Positions 1 through 5,949 are shown, counted from the first letter of the stretch. The stretch: DNA of 9,517 nt from CAYVLI01 sp964452105 [NCBI: uncultured Nitrospinota bacterium] (GCA_964452105.1 CAYVLI010000014.1:7332-16848); one strand, 5' to 3'. The notes: generated from the sequence alone by a model not told the origin. Made by a program: numbers and translations.

Positions 1-12
1 ACGGATAGGCAT
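1..12 (-). CDS. Possible first codons of the next phage gene (partial)
   Basis: Just beyond the TerL stop, the minus strand offers an ATG at 12-10 followed by three sense codons (Met-Pro-Ile-Arg) before the window ends. In tailed phages the gene after the large terminase is usually the portal, so a gene start is expected here. No good Shine-Dalgarno sequence precedes this ATG, only a weak purine stretch, and four residues identify nothing. The call rests on position alone. Confidence 0.22.
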
Positions 13-32
13 CTTTTGACTTGTTAATGAGC

Positions 33-959
33 TCACATGGCCATAAAATCCGAATTCGTAAAGTCTCTATAACCTCGCTCTGCAAGATTATCATTGCCGT
101 TATATACAGGGCGCCGAAAGTCAAAATTGACCAGGACCAGGTATTTGAGGGCATCGAAAAGGTCTATAAAGGGGTGTTCCTCTACGGCTTCTTCCTTTAT
201 TCTCCGGCTTTCGCTGAAGCTCCGATAGCGCATCCTACTTTCGAATCCCTCCACGATGAGCCTGCAACGTGGGTCAACCAACAGGCCTGTTTTACCGTCC
301 GGCCTCCTCAACAACTGCTGCCTGATTAGCCCCCAGGCATACTGTTCATCCCTGCACCACCGGTATACGGGATAGATGCCGTGTTTGTTAAGTATCTCTA
401 TGCTGGTGCGCGGCGTCTTGTCGCTTCGCTGGCTCCCGGCGGGGTCGCAGTAATCGCGGAAAACTAATCCTGGAAATCTTCGCTGAGAATAGTCGATAAC
501 TTCCAAGGAGAAACGCTCCAGTTCCACATCAGGCGTATGATATTCATCCAGTATCATCAGGCGGTCGCGGTCATCAATCTGGCAGAAGACCACCGCAGGG
601 AAATGAAACCCGAAATCCCAACCCCTCAGCACAGGTTTACCGGGGAGTGCATCCAACTCCCTGACATGTTCCACAGTCTTGAAGGACTGGAAGAAACGTT
701 TGCCGATGTAAGCGCCCCAGTTGATCTCATACTCCTGTTCCCACTGATCGGGGGCCATGTTTCGTTTAATGGAATCAACCCAGGCTTCGCCCTTTTCCGG
801 GTCTGCACTGTAATGCAGCAGCGCCACCGTGAACCCGTTCTTCTTATTTCTCCAGACCTTGAAGCCCTTGAACTTCACGGCCGACTCAATTTCGAACTGT
901 TCATCAAATACTTCATTCGAGGTCGTGGACCTTGGGGTAAAAGAATTCATCTTTTCCAT
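33..959 (-). CDS. Large terminase subunit, nuclease (C-terminal) part, split gene
   Basis: This frame carries the C-terminal half of the phage DNA-packaging motor, the RNase H-like nuclease that cuts concatemeric DNA at the procapsid portal. The region before the nuclease has LHYSADPEKGEAWV (residues 48-61) and W-E-Q-E-Y-E-I (73-79), typical of the linker in Terminase_6-type proteins. The nuclease has its spaced acidic residues: RGWDFG (Asp115), DYCDPAG (Asp172) and the late HPFIDLFDALKY (Asp266/Asp269), with KRFF (87-90) at the domain entry. The ATG at 959 is probably not a real start. Its first 14 or so residues overlap the other frame of the ATPase part, and homologous sequence begins near NEVFDE (15-20). 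Read together with 913-1668 after a +1 shift, the product would be about 540 residues, a normal TerL size. It may be a broken gene, a sequencing indel or a recoded gene. Confidence 0.9.
   Translation of the reverse strand: MEKMNSFTPRSTTSNEVFDEQFEIESAVKFKGFKVWRNKKNGFTVALLHYSADPEKGEAWVDSIKRNMAPDQWEQEYEINWGAYIGKRFFQSFKTVEHVRELDALPGKPVLRGWDFGFHFPAVVFCQIDDRDRLMILDEYHTPDVELERFSLEVIDYSQRRFPGLVFRDYCDPAGSQRSDKTPRTSIEILNKHGIYPVYRWCRDEQYAWGLIRQQLLRRPDGKTGLLVDPRCRLIVEGFESRMRYRSFSESRRIKEEAVEEHPFIDLFDALKYLVLVNFDFRRPVYNGNDNLAERGYRDFTNSDFMAM
913..959 (-). other. Frame change (+1) splitting terL
   Basis: Two TerL frames overlap here by 47 nt. The upstream frame ends ...GAC CTC GAA TGA. Skipping one base at GAA-T, or at CTC-G, joins it directly to the codons for E-V-F-D-E or N-E-V-F-D-E in the other frame. 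One extra base in any of the short runs (AAAA, TTTT, CCCC) within this overlap would produce the same picture. No strong slippery heptamer is evident. Confidence 0.8.
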
Positions 960-1668
960 TGGCTGACGAGACAGCTATGTACCTGGACCCTGCGTCCAGG
1001 AGAGGGAGAGCCGCCGTAAAAGCCTGCCGCGCGTTCTCCTGAAAGGCCGCCTCATCTGCGAAAACACCGGTGGCGGTGTACTGCCTGAAGGCGTCCGAAT
1101 CCTGTGATATCGCATGCAAAGTGCTACCGTTGGAAAAAATCATCTTGGGCGGCTTTTTGGGACAGGTTAACCTCAACCCAAAATGGTACGGCATATGCTC
1201 GAATATGAGTTTCGCTCTGCTCAGATGGCTGAGCCCGGGCATCCCGGAAAACCCTCCTCTCATAGCCTCTTTACCCATCGACCCCCAGCCGGCGTCGCTC
1301 TCTTTGCGCGCCTGGAAGAAAGTGTAGCTGGCCGGACAGGCTATCGATTCCCATACGAAATACCCGACAACAGTCCAGGTGACCCGCATCTGGCGGGACT
1401 TGGGTATGAGAACCCTGCTGTTTTCGTGGAGGACCTTTATCAGAGCTGCGAGGTACTCCTTGTAGTCCGGCCTGTTCTTGTAATAAACATTACCGAAGGG
1501 CTTTATGGGTCGAACACGATCATGCGGATCGTAGGTGTAACAGAATTCCGTGAACCAGAGAAGCGGGTCTTTCAGCGCTTCAGCGGCTATCTCTGAATAG
1601 CGTCTTCTTTCCAACCGGTATCTTGCGTTCTCGGAAAGGCGCAGGGTCTGTCTGAGAAGATTATCCAT
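913..1668 (-). CDS. Large terminase subunit, ATPase (N-terminal) part, split gene
   Basis: This is the N-terminal half of the same TerL, the ATPase that drives DNA into the capsid. The P-loop variant of terminases is visible as PKSRQMRVTW (residues 89-98). It is followed by the adenine-side segment ASYTFFQARKESDA and by Walker B GVFADEAAFQE, with the catalytic Asp-Glu at 205-206. The coupling motif is VSSANG (233-238). The frame stops with TGA at 915-913 just after FFYPKVHDLE, where family members normally run on into the nuclease linker. That continuation lies in the neighbouring frame (33-959). The ATG at 1668 has only a weak GGGA upstream, and 43 nt separate it from the preceding 94-aa gene. 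The family call is secure. Whether the split protein works cannot be told from the sequence. Confidence 0.9.
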   Translation of the reverse strand: MDNLLRQTLRLSENARYRLERRRYSEIAAEALKDPLLWFTEFCYTYDPHDRVRPIKPFGNVYYKNRPDYKEYLAALIKVLHENSRVLIPKSRQMRVTWTVVGYFVWESIACPASYTFFQARKESDAGWGSMGKEAMRGGFSGMPGLSHLSRAKLIFEHMPYHFGLRLTCPKKPPKMIFSNGSTLHAISQDSDAFRQYTATGVFADEAAFQENARQAFTAALPLLDAGSRYIAVSSANGKDEFFYPKVHDLE

Positions 1669-1711
1669 TTAAGCTGAATCCCGAGACCTGTAATCGAGTT
1701 GGACTATGCGC

Positions 1712-1996
1712 TTATATTTGAACCAGATAGAGCAGTTGATAGGTGGTGCCTGCCGAGGAGCCCTTGAGATAGAACAGCGGAAGCCAGGGGAGCTTTACCC
1801 ATTGGCCCGGCTCCAGAGTAAACCAATCGGCGCCGTTATCGTTGTTGAAGAGGATGTTGTTTGCAGAGTCGTTGTTGTGCAGCAATATCTCCCCGCCCAA
1901 TCTCGTTGAAGGCGAGCTCTTGGCAGCAGCAGTAGTGCCCACCGTGCTAATATCCAATTGCATGTGGTAATTTTTCATCCCTGCTGAGACCTCCAT
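1712..1996 (-). CDS. Small virion-surface-like phage protein (94 aa)
   Basis: I do not recognise a named family. After a short N-terminus the protein has a hydrophilic Asn/Asp-rich stretch (LLHNNDSANNILFNNDNGAD), then WFTLEPGQWVKLPWLPLFYLKGSSAGT and a hydrophobic end LLYLVQI. This looks like a small all-beta domain. The arrangement of a 'leave-invariant' Asn loop, LEPG turn and YLKG-SSAGT strand resembles small decoration or fibre-tip proteins in phage structural clusters, so a virion role is plausible but inferred. The ATG at 1996 has AAGGAA about 6 nt upstream. A second Met at 1978 (MKNYHM) has GGAGG 11 nt upstream and is a possible alternative start. It sits directly before terL and after a 64-aa gene, all on one strand. 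Confidence 0.68.
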   Translation of the reverse strand: MEVSAGMKNYHMQLDISTVGTTAAAKSSPSTRLGGEILLHNNDSANNILFNNDNGADWFTLEPGQWVKLPWLPLFYLKGSSAGTTYQLLYLVQI

Positions 1997-2042
1997 ACTT
2001 GTTCCTTAAAACTCTCTCAAAGAGGAATTAATCAAGGTGTTT

Positions 2043-2237
2043 TTATCCTCTGTCTTCTCTATAATCGTCTTTCCCCTCAGTATCCTCCATTCCGCTCCCC
2101 AGACCTGCAGCGCCGGACACCTTATCCAGAAGGGCTGTGAAATCTTTGGCGTATGCTCCGTAGATGGTGGACTTTTCCAGTGCGCTCAGGACAGTGCTCC
2201 TCTCAACATCGTTGAGAACGATCAAATATTCAGCCAT
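2043..2237 (-). CDS. Small phage protein of unknown function (64 aa)
   Basis: Not recognised. The start at 2237 is supported by GGGAGG 6 nt upstream. The first 45 residues look like two amphipathic helices (LNDVERSTVLSALEKSTIYGAYAKDFTALLDKV), followed by a Gly-rich hinge GAAGLGSGM and a strongly acidic and charged tail (residues 51-64) ending in arginine. Such a compact helical domain with a charged tail is common among tiny phage adaptor or scaffold-like proteins, but nothing here identifies one. It lies between an 89-aa and a 94-aa gene with short gaps and appears to belong to the same transcription unit as terL. Confidence 0.6.
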   Translation of the reverse strand: MAEYLIVLNDVERSTVLSALEKSTIYGAYAKDFTALLDKVSGAAGLGSGMEDTEGKDDYREDRG

Positions 2238-2299
2238 GCGAGCCTCCCTTTGGCCATGTGCAAGATAGGGTTAGCGAATTATCCCAACTACATATCCGA

Positions 2300-2569
2300 T
2301 TATTGCGCCTTCAGGGCGTCGGCCATGGCCAGCACGTCATCGTTTCTGAAGAGGCCTTTTTGCTTCCCCTGGGCGTTGGGAGCCATCAGGTCGTTGTAAT
2401 CATTTTCGCTTATGTTTATGACGTCTCTCTCCATCTCATGGAAGTCGCCCTGGGCATCCTCGTAGCCGCGGACGAGATAGGCGGTGAGCCGGCTGTGCTG
2501 CGGCTGTGAGAAAAACTCCAGGTATTCAACGTCGATGGTAATGTTCCTGGCTATTATGCTCCGTTTCAT
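2300..2569 (-). CDS. Small phage protein of unknown function (89 aa)
   Basis: Not recognised. The sequence is soluble, mixed alpha/beta and rich in acidic residues, with a central GYEDAQGDFHEMERDVINIS segment and a C-terminal helix (NDDVLAMADALKA). There is no signal peptide and no membrane segment. The ATG at 2569 follows the stop of the fibre-like gene by 11 nt. The only Shine-Dalgarno candidate is an eight-G run ending one base before the ATG (2571-2578), which is unusually close and is listed separately. It is part of the leftward phage unit. The similar size and composition to neighbouring small genes suggest a head-tail or neck accessory, but that is inference from position. Confidence 0.62.
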   Translation of the reverse strand: MKRSIIARNITIDVEYLEFFSQPQHSRLTAYLVRGYEDAQGDFHEMERDVINISENDYNDLMAPNAQGKQKGLFRNDDVLAMADALKAQ

Positions 2570-2570
2570 A

Positions 2571-2578
2571 CCCCCCCC
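2571..2578 (-). promoter_or_regulatory. G8 run serving as ribosome binding site of the 89-aa gene
   Basis: On the minus strand, AAAA is followed by eight G, then T and the ATG at 2569. Part of this run must pair with the anti-Shine-Dalgarno sequence if the gene is translated from that ATG. A single-base length change in the run would alter the spacing to the start codon. Confidence 0.45.
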
Positions 2579-2580
2579 TT

Positions 2581-3129
2581 TTATGTCGCCGTGCCATCCG
2601 GCAATACCCAGTTAGTCCCATTGTCGATGTTTAGATTGCTATCGGTGGTGTTGTAAATCACACGGCCTGCAGTGCCAGCCGCCGGCCTCCCCGCATCATC
2701 GTAAACAGGAAAGTGCAATACCTGGTTAAAAGCTATATGGTCGGTGTAAACATCTACTGCACCAGAATCGTACTTCAAGATACTGTATCCAGACGCACAT
2801 ACAAGCCCCCGATTACGATTTGAATTGTAGAAGTAAGCCCCTACATAATCGCTCGCCCTTATGTAGCCACTCGCTCCAGCATCAATAGCGTAAAGGCCCA
2901 CCTTGTCGGCGTAAATAGTACCGTCCACTTCCAGCTTGCCCTCGACACCTAAATCATTTAAGGAGGCGAGGCCGTGGCTGCTCGAAAAAGATGCGCCTAT
3001 AACTACAGGGCCGCCATCGTTGATGGTTATGCCTACAGTGCCGCTATCATCTGTCAGCTTGAGACCCGACGAGCTTTTAGCCCGCATCTGGTTCATGGGT
3101 AAAGGGTCAGGCACACCACCCATGACCAT
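2581..3129 (-). CDS. Phage fibre- or decoration-like structural protein (182 aa)
   Basis: This is a Gly/Ser/Asp-rich beta-type protein. The N-terminal part has KSSSGLKLTDDSGTVGI (residues 18-34) and a 'LNDLGVEGKLEVDGTIYADKV' pattern, like the shaft-entry repeats of phage fibres that describe a base object and its variants. The C-terminus has AGTAGRVIYNTTDSNLNI and NGTNWVLPDGT, a motif frequent at the end of phage tail-fibre and structural proteins. I therefore infer a virion fibre or decoration role, not a defined receptor specificity. The start at 3129 is chosen because GGAGG lies 7 nt upstream (3141-3137). An in-frame ATG at 3156 would overlap the preceding gene by 13 nt and has only a distant GAGGGG. 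Its position upstream of terL, not downstream with tail genes, is unusual. Confidence 0.75.
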   Translation of the reverse strand: MVMGGVPDPLPMNQMRAKSSSGLKLTDDSGTVGITINDGGPVVIGASFSSSHGLASLNDLGVEGKLEVDGTIYADKVGLYAIDAGASGYIRASDYVGAYFYNSNRNRGLVCASGYSILKYDSGAVDVYTDHIAFNQVLHFPVYDDAGRPAAGTAGRVIYNTTDSNLNIDNGTNWVLPDGTAT

Positions 3130-3136
3130 CAAAGAA

Positions 3137-3141
3137 CCTCC
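3137..3141 (-). promoter_or_regulatory. Shine-Dalgarno deciding the start of the fibre-like gene
   Basis: GGAGG with 7-nt spacing to the ATG at 3129 is better than the signal before the in-frame ATG at 3156. This gives a 14-nt gap to the upstream gene in place of an overlap. Confidence 0.6.
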
Positions 3142-3143
3142 AT

Positions 3144-3497
3144 TCAAGACATCCATTTTTCCGCTTGCCCCCTCGTAATCCCCATTTCTTTCAGGTTTCT
3201 GAAAATAGTCTTCAAAGCTTCTTCTTCGGAAATATGGTAATCCCGCGATTCATGCGAGTTCTCATCTTTCGCTCTTCTCTTTAATTGTCCCCCCCACTCC
3301 AGGAGAACCTTTACCGCGCTGATTCTGGCTGTTCCTGTCTCCTCTCCGCAAATCTGCAAAAGTACTTCTGCCTTGAATATGTTTTCGGGGTACATGGGTA
3401 TATCGTTGTTGCGCAGAAAGGAACGGGCCAGATCGGTGTAAAATTTCAAATCAGGATTAATGTTTCTCCCCGCCTCTTCTGGTCCACTCTCCGACAT
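3144..3497 (-). CDS. Phage protein of unknown function, possible small terminase or accessory (117 aa)
   Basis: Not firmly recognised. The protein is almost all helical: a first helix pair around PDLKFYTDLARSFLRNN, a second block FKAEVLLQICGEETGTARISAVKVLLEWG (residues 41-69), a basic linker QLKRRAK and a C-terminal helix pair EEEALKTIFRNLKEMGITRGQAEKWM. Small helical proteins upstream of terL are often small terminase subunits that bind packaging sites. The 'ARISAVKVLLE' segment would fit the helix-rich core of such a protein, but I see no clear N-terminal HTH, so this is a guess. The start at 3497 is good. GAGGTGA overlaps the stop codon of the preceding sigma-like gene (3503-3501), so the two are probably translationally coupled. 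A run of seven G lies inside the coding region near residues 68-70. Confidence 0.7.
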   Translation of the reverse strand: MSESGPEEAGRNINPDLKFYTDLARSFLRNNDIPMYPENIFKAEVLLQICGEETGTARISAVKVLLEWGGQLKRRAKDENSHESRDYHISEEEALKTIFRNLKEMGITRGQAEKWMS

Positions 3498-3500
3498 TCT

Positions 3501-3920
3501 TCACCTCGATACCCTCTTTCTCCCCCTGTGGCCTTTTCTTCTGCGGGACTTTCTCTTCCCGTTCCATTCGCAGCGTATCTTGATAATGGCGCTGTTCAAT
3601 CTCTGACGAGCAGCTTCCACAGTTACCCCTTCCTTCCTGGCTATCTCCTTGAGCGGTCGTCCATGATAGACATGTGATATGAGAACCTCGAACTGTTTGC
3701 CGGTAAGTCTGGCTTTTATGTCTGCCAGGAAATCCTCCAGCGCCACGAACAACTCATCTGCCAATCCAGACTGCAGGTAATGGAGATAGGTCTCCACATC
3801 CGGGGCACGTCTGAAACTATCTCTACCGTGAATCGAAGCGATGAGCCTATAGGCCGAACACAACTCCGGTCTGGTGAACGCACAAACTTTACAGACCCTG
3901 CAAATCTGCTCTGAATGCAT
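3501..3920 (-). CDS. Sigma-region-4-like HTH phage protein with N-terminal Cys cluster (139 aa)
   Basis: This is the first gene of the leftward phage unit. Residues 74-116 (GKQFEVLISHVYHGRPLKEIARKEGV... continuing to AARQRLNSAIIKIR) read as a sigma-70 region 4-type helix-turn-helix, with LKEIARKEGVT as first helix and turn and VEAARQRLNSAI as recognition helix. The N-terminus has Cys7, Cys10 and Cys13 (CRVCKVC) plus Cys21, a possible metal site. The C-terminus (120-139) is a dense Arg/Lys tail suited to nucleic-acid binding. It lacks region 2, so it is unlikely to be a complete sigma factor. It may be a late-gene activator or an HTH-type small terminase. The ATG at 3920 has GAGGGG 7 nt upstream. 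The next gene's Shine-Dalgarno overlaps its stop, indicating coupling. Confidence 0.78.
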   Translation of the reverse strand: MHSEQICRVCKVCAFTRPELCSAYRLIASIHGRDSFRRAPDVETYLHYLQSGLADELFVALEDFLADIKARLTGKQFEVLISHVYHGRPLKEIARKEGVTVEAARQRLNSAIIKIRCEWNGKRKSRRRKGHRGRKRVSR

Positions 3921-3948
3921 GTAAATACCCCTCTATATAATAGATGCA

Positions 3949-3960
3949 GAAATCCAAGGT
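3949..3960 (+). repeat. 12-bp direct repeat, copy 1
   Basis: GAAATCCAAGGT occurs here and again at 4025-4036 in the same orientation, 76 bp apart, upstream of the first phage gene. This copy lies about 30 bp before the ATG of that gene. Exact 12-mers are not expected to recur by chance in so short a gap. Paired operator or activator sites are the simplest reading. Confidence 0.6.
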
Positions 3961-3977
3961 TAAGGCGGGATAACCAT

Positions 3978-3991
3978 CTATTTTCAAATAG
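3978..3991. promoter_or_regulatory. 14-bp palindrome, candidate operator
   Basis: CTATTTTCAAATAG is a perfect inverted repeat (six bases each side, two-base centre) lying between the two copies of the 12-bp repeat, about 58 bp upstream of the phage unit's first codon. Its size and place suit a dimeric repressor site. Confidence 0.45.
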
Positions 3992-4024
3992 TTACAGACC
4001 AAAAAAAGTTGCTCTTAAGGAGGC

Positions 4025-4036
4025 GAAATCCAAGGT
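4025..4036 (+). repeat. 12-bp direct repeat, copy 2
   Basis: Second exact copy of GAAATCCAAGGT, close to the synthetase terminator. The flanks differ from those of copy 1, so the shared element is 12 bp and not part of a longer duplication. Confidence 0.6.
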
Positions 4037-4090
4037 CATTTTTTTGTGGGGTTCTGGCGAAGGAAAACTTTTGATTATAGGGTTTCAGGC

Positions 4091-4125
4091 AAAAAAAGAG
4101 GCTGCCGGGTATTTGCCCGGCAGCC
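4091..4125 (-). terminator. Rho-independent terminator of the acyl-CoA synthetase gene
   Basis: A perfect 10-bp GC-rich stem (GGCTGCCGGG at 4100-4109 with CCCGGCAGCC at 4116-4125) closes a six-base loop. On the minus strand it is followed by TC and seven T (4099-4091). The other strand has no T run, so it acts leftward. It lies 160 bp after the synthetase stop and separates it from the phage unit. Confidence 0.92.
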
Positions 4126-4284
4126 GGAAGGTTCCAAAACTCATGGTAAACTTATAGCTTTCAAATTAATATAATCCCTGCAGGCATATTTCGCAACCCG
4201 CAGCGATTTACCCACCCAATTACAGGGGCACCCATGTTAAATCCTTCAGAATTACCCGTGGCATACCTGAAATTTGTACCCAAC

Positions 4285-5829
4285 TCAGGAAGCAAGGTGT
4301 GAGTATGTTTCGCGGAGGACTTTTTTCTGAATTTTCTGGGTGGCGTCGGTCTTGGGCATGGCCTCCACGAACTGAACGTAGCGGGGCCGTTTCAAGCCCG
4401 CCAGATGCTCCCCCACGTACTTGATGACCTCGTCGGCGGTCATCTTCACTCCATCGTTAAGTACTACGACGGCCAGCGGGGCCTCCATGAGATCCTTGTG
4501 GGGGATGCCCACCACGGCGGCTTCTTTTATTTTGGGGTTCTGGAGTAACACCCTTTCTATCTCGGCCGGATAGATGTTTTCGCCGCCGCTTATTATCATG
4601 TCCTTGAGCCTGCCGGTGATGTAGATGTAGCCCTCGTCGTCCAGCCAGCCCAGGTCGCCGGTGTGCAGCCAGCCATCGCGCATGGCCCTGGCCGTCTCCT
4701 CGGGGTTGTTCCAGTAGCCGACCATTAGCTGTTCGCCCCTGGTGATTATCTCGCCCACCTCGCCGGGAGGAAGCTCCTTCCCTTCTTCATCCACTATCTT
4801 TATCTCCGACTGGATGTGAACCTTGCCCGAGGAGCCGATCTTGCGGAGCTGGTCTCTGGGCTTGAGGAATGTGATAATACCGCCCTCAGTGAGGCCGTAA
4901 ATCTGAGGAGAGTCGGCGTTGGTCCGGCTAATGACCTCTTCCAGGAGATCGCGGGGCATGGCGTCTGATGCACCAAGCGCCCGGCGAAGGGATGAGAGGT
5001 CGTACTTATCGAAGTCGGGAAAGGAGAGTAGGCGCTTCCAGATGGTGGGGACGGCCACAAAATAGGTGGCTCGGTGCTCCTGAACGGCTTCCAGAATCAT
5101 CTCTGGCTGTGACTCCTTCAGGACTACCAGGGTAGCGCCGACATAGGTGGACTGGAGGACTGAGCAGGGACCGCCCATGTGAAACATGGGATAGACGTTT
5201 AGAAAGATGTCGGTCTCCTCCAGGCCGCTCTCCTTGACCGTCATGCCGGTGAGCAGAAAGTAGGAGCGATGGGTGTGCATGACGCCCTTGGGAAAGCCGG
5301 TGGTGCCGCTGGTATAGAGGATCAGATGGACGTCGTTTTCGTCGATGTCCACGGACGGCTCAACGGCCTGGCCGGATGCCATGAGGTCTTCGAATCTGAG
5401 CGCGAAGGCAGGAGCGTCCTCGGCGAGGGAAACATAGGTCTTTATCTCGGTAAGTTCATCCTTGATGGGCGCCACGCGATTGATCAACGGTTCGCCCCTG
5501 AGATCCGTGCCGGTGATGAGGATGGAGACGCCGGAGTTGGTCAGGACATACTCTATCTCCGGAGTCTTGTACCAATAATTGATGGGCACGAGTATGCCGC
5601 CCGCCTTGGCCACGGCCCAGTATATGATGGTGTACTGGTGGCAATTGGTCTCCAGGAGACCTACCCTGTCCCCTTTTTTGAGGCCGAGGCCAAGAAGGGC
5701 ATCGGCCAGCCTGTTAGACTGCTGGTCTATTTCACTGAAGGTTAGCTGAGTATCTTCGAAAATAAGCCCGACCTTTTTGCCCCATGTGTTTTCCCGAGCG
5801 GCACGGCGGATGATATCCCCTACGAGCAT
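4285..5829 (-). CDS. AMP-forming acyl-CoA synthetase (514 aa)
   Basis: This ANL-superfamily enzyme activates a carboxylic acid with ATP to an acyl-adenylate and then forms the CoA thioester, in the cytoplasm. All core motifs are present in order: the phosphate-binding loop [11 protein letters not shown] (172-182), FHMGG (216-220), YGLTEG (311-316), LHTGDLG (388-394), the hinge GRLKD (406-410) and GENIYPAE (416-423). The C-terminal catalytic Lys is probably Lys499 in DATQKIQKK. There the usual Thr-Gly-Lys is Thr-Gln-Lys, with one extra residue before it. Length is normal for medium- or long-chain and aryl or alicyclic acyl-CoA ligases, and the exact substrate cannot be read. The start at 5829 is preferred over an in-frame ATG at 5874 because GGGGAGGGGG stands just before it. 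It is transcribed divergently from msrB. A MenB-like crotonase nearby hints at carboxylate catabolism. Confidence 0.95.
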   Translation of the reverse strand: MLVGDIIRRAARENTWGKKVGLIFEDTQLTFSEIDQQSNRLADALLGLGLKKGDRVGLLETNCHQYTIIYWAVAKAGGILVPINYWYKTPEIEYVLTNSGVSILITGTDLRGEPLINRVAPIKDELTEIKTYVSLAEDAPAFALRFEDLMASGQAVEPSVDIDENDVHLILYTSGTTGFPKGVMHTHRSYFLLTGMTVKESGLEETDIFLNVYPMFHMGGPCSVLQSTYVGATLVVLKESQPEMILEAVQEHRATYFVAVPTIWKRLLSFPDFDKYDLSSLRRALGASDAMPRDLLEEVISRTNADSPQIYGLTEGGIITFLKPRDQLRKIGSSGKVHIQSEIKIVDEEGKELPPGEVGEIITRGEQLMVGYWNNPEETARAMRDGWLHTGDLGWLDDEGYIYITGRLKDMIISGGENIYPAEIERVLLQNPKIKEAAVVGIPHKDLMEAPLAVVVLNDGVKMTADEVIKYVGEHLAGLKRPRYVQFVEAMPKTDATQKIQKKVLRETYSHLAS

Positions 5830-5833
5830 GTTA

Positions 5834-5843
5834 CCCCCTCCCC
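5834..5843 (-). promoter_or_regulatory. Shine-Dalgarno deciding the acyl-CoA synthetase start
   Basis: GGGGAGGGGG ends 4 nt before the ATG at 5829, with the GGAGG core 7 nt away. The protein beginning there ([11 protein letters not shown]) matches the usual N-terminus of this family, whereas the extra 15 residues from 5874 do not. Confidence 0.8.
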
Positions 5844-5884
5844 GGATAGGTTTAACAAAATACCTGTTCTCCAAGCTAAGACGA

Positions 5885-5890
5885 ATTATA
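5885..5890 (-). promoter_or_regulatory. -10 box (TATAAT) for the acyl-CoA synthetase
   Basis: A consensus TATAAT on the minus strand lies about 55 bp before the chosen start, giving a leader of roughly 50 nt. No good -35 hexamer stands at 16-18 bp, so the promoter may need an activator. The candidate operator at 5913-5926 lies in the region where the -35 contact or an activator would sit. Confidence 0.4.
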
Positions 5891-5912
5891 TCTTATTCAA
5901 GAGATGAAGTTA

Positions 5913-5926
5913 TAGATAAATATCTA
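5913..5926. promoter_or_regulatory. 14-bp palindrome between synthetase and msrB
   Basis: TAGATAAATATCTA is a perfect inverted repeat (TAGATA / TATCTA around AA) in the 120-bp divergent region. It lies 23 bp upstream of the synthetase -10 box and 23 bp before the msrB start. A dimeric regulator bound here could affect both genes. Confidence 0.4.
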
Positions 5927-5934
5927 CGATGACC

Positions 5935-5941
5935 GGTGAGG
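5935..5941 (+). promoter_or_regulatory. Shine-Dalgarno deciding the msrB start
   Basis: GGTGAGG lies 8 nt before the ATG at 5950. The in-frame ATG at 5929 is preceded only by AT-rich sequence without any purine signal, so 5950 is taken as start. Confidence 0.65.
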
Positions 5942-5949
5942 AAAAAACC

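Larger units (their letters stand above)
3921..4284. other. 364-bp gap between phage unit and acyl-CoA synthetase
   Basis: No convincing gene is present. From left to right it holds the Shine-Dalgarno of the sigma-like gene, a 12-bp direct repeat with copies 76 bp apart, a 14-bp palindrome between them, and a minus-strand terminator belonging to the synthetase. It then holds about 160 bp of synthetase 3' untranslated region in which I see nothing. No tRNA or integrase site is visible. The host/phage junction, if there is one, most likely lies left of the terminator. Confidence 0.7.

Noticed and set aside
959-959. ATG at 959 as an independent start producing a separate nuclease protein
   Set aside because: The first residues from it come from the other frame's coding sequence and match no terminase. 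No clear ribosome binding site precedes it, although internal initiation is not excluded.
537-1019. Plus-strand frame of 160 codons opposite the terminase gene
   Set aside because: It is the complement of well-supported TerL motifs, has no ribosome binding site and resembles no family.
3934-3942. TATTATATA as a -10 box for the phage unit
   Set aside because: Transcription from it would start inside the ribosome binding site of the first gene, leaving no leader; the promoter is more likely further upstream.
3949-4036. Two copies of the 12-bp repeat as phage attachment sites or a CRISPR-like array
   Set aside because: Both copies lie on the same side of the phage genes and there are only two. 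There is no integrase, tRNA or regular spacer pattern.
3915-4157. Plus-strand frame of 80 codons in the gap
   Set aside because: It runs through the terminator hairpin and the repeats, has no ribosome binding site and an unremarkable composition.
5269-5745. Plus-strand frame of 158 codons inside the acyl-CoA synthetase
   Set aside because: It lies opposite strongly conserved synthetase motifs, and its sequence shows only codon-complement bias.
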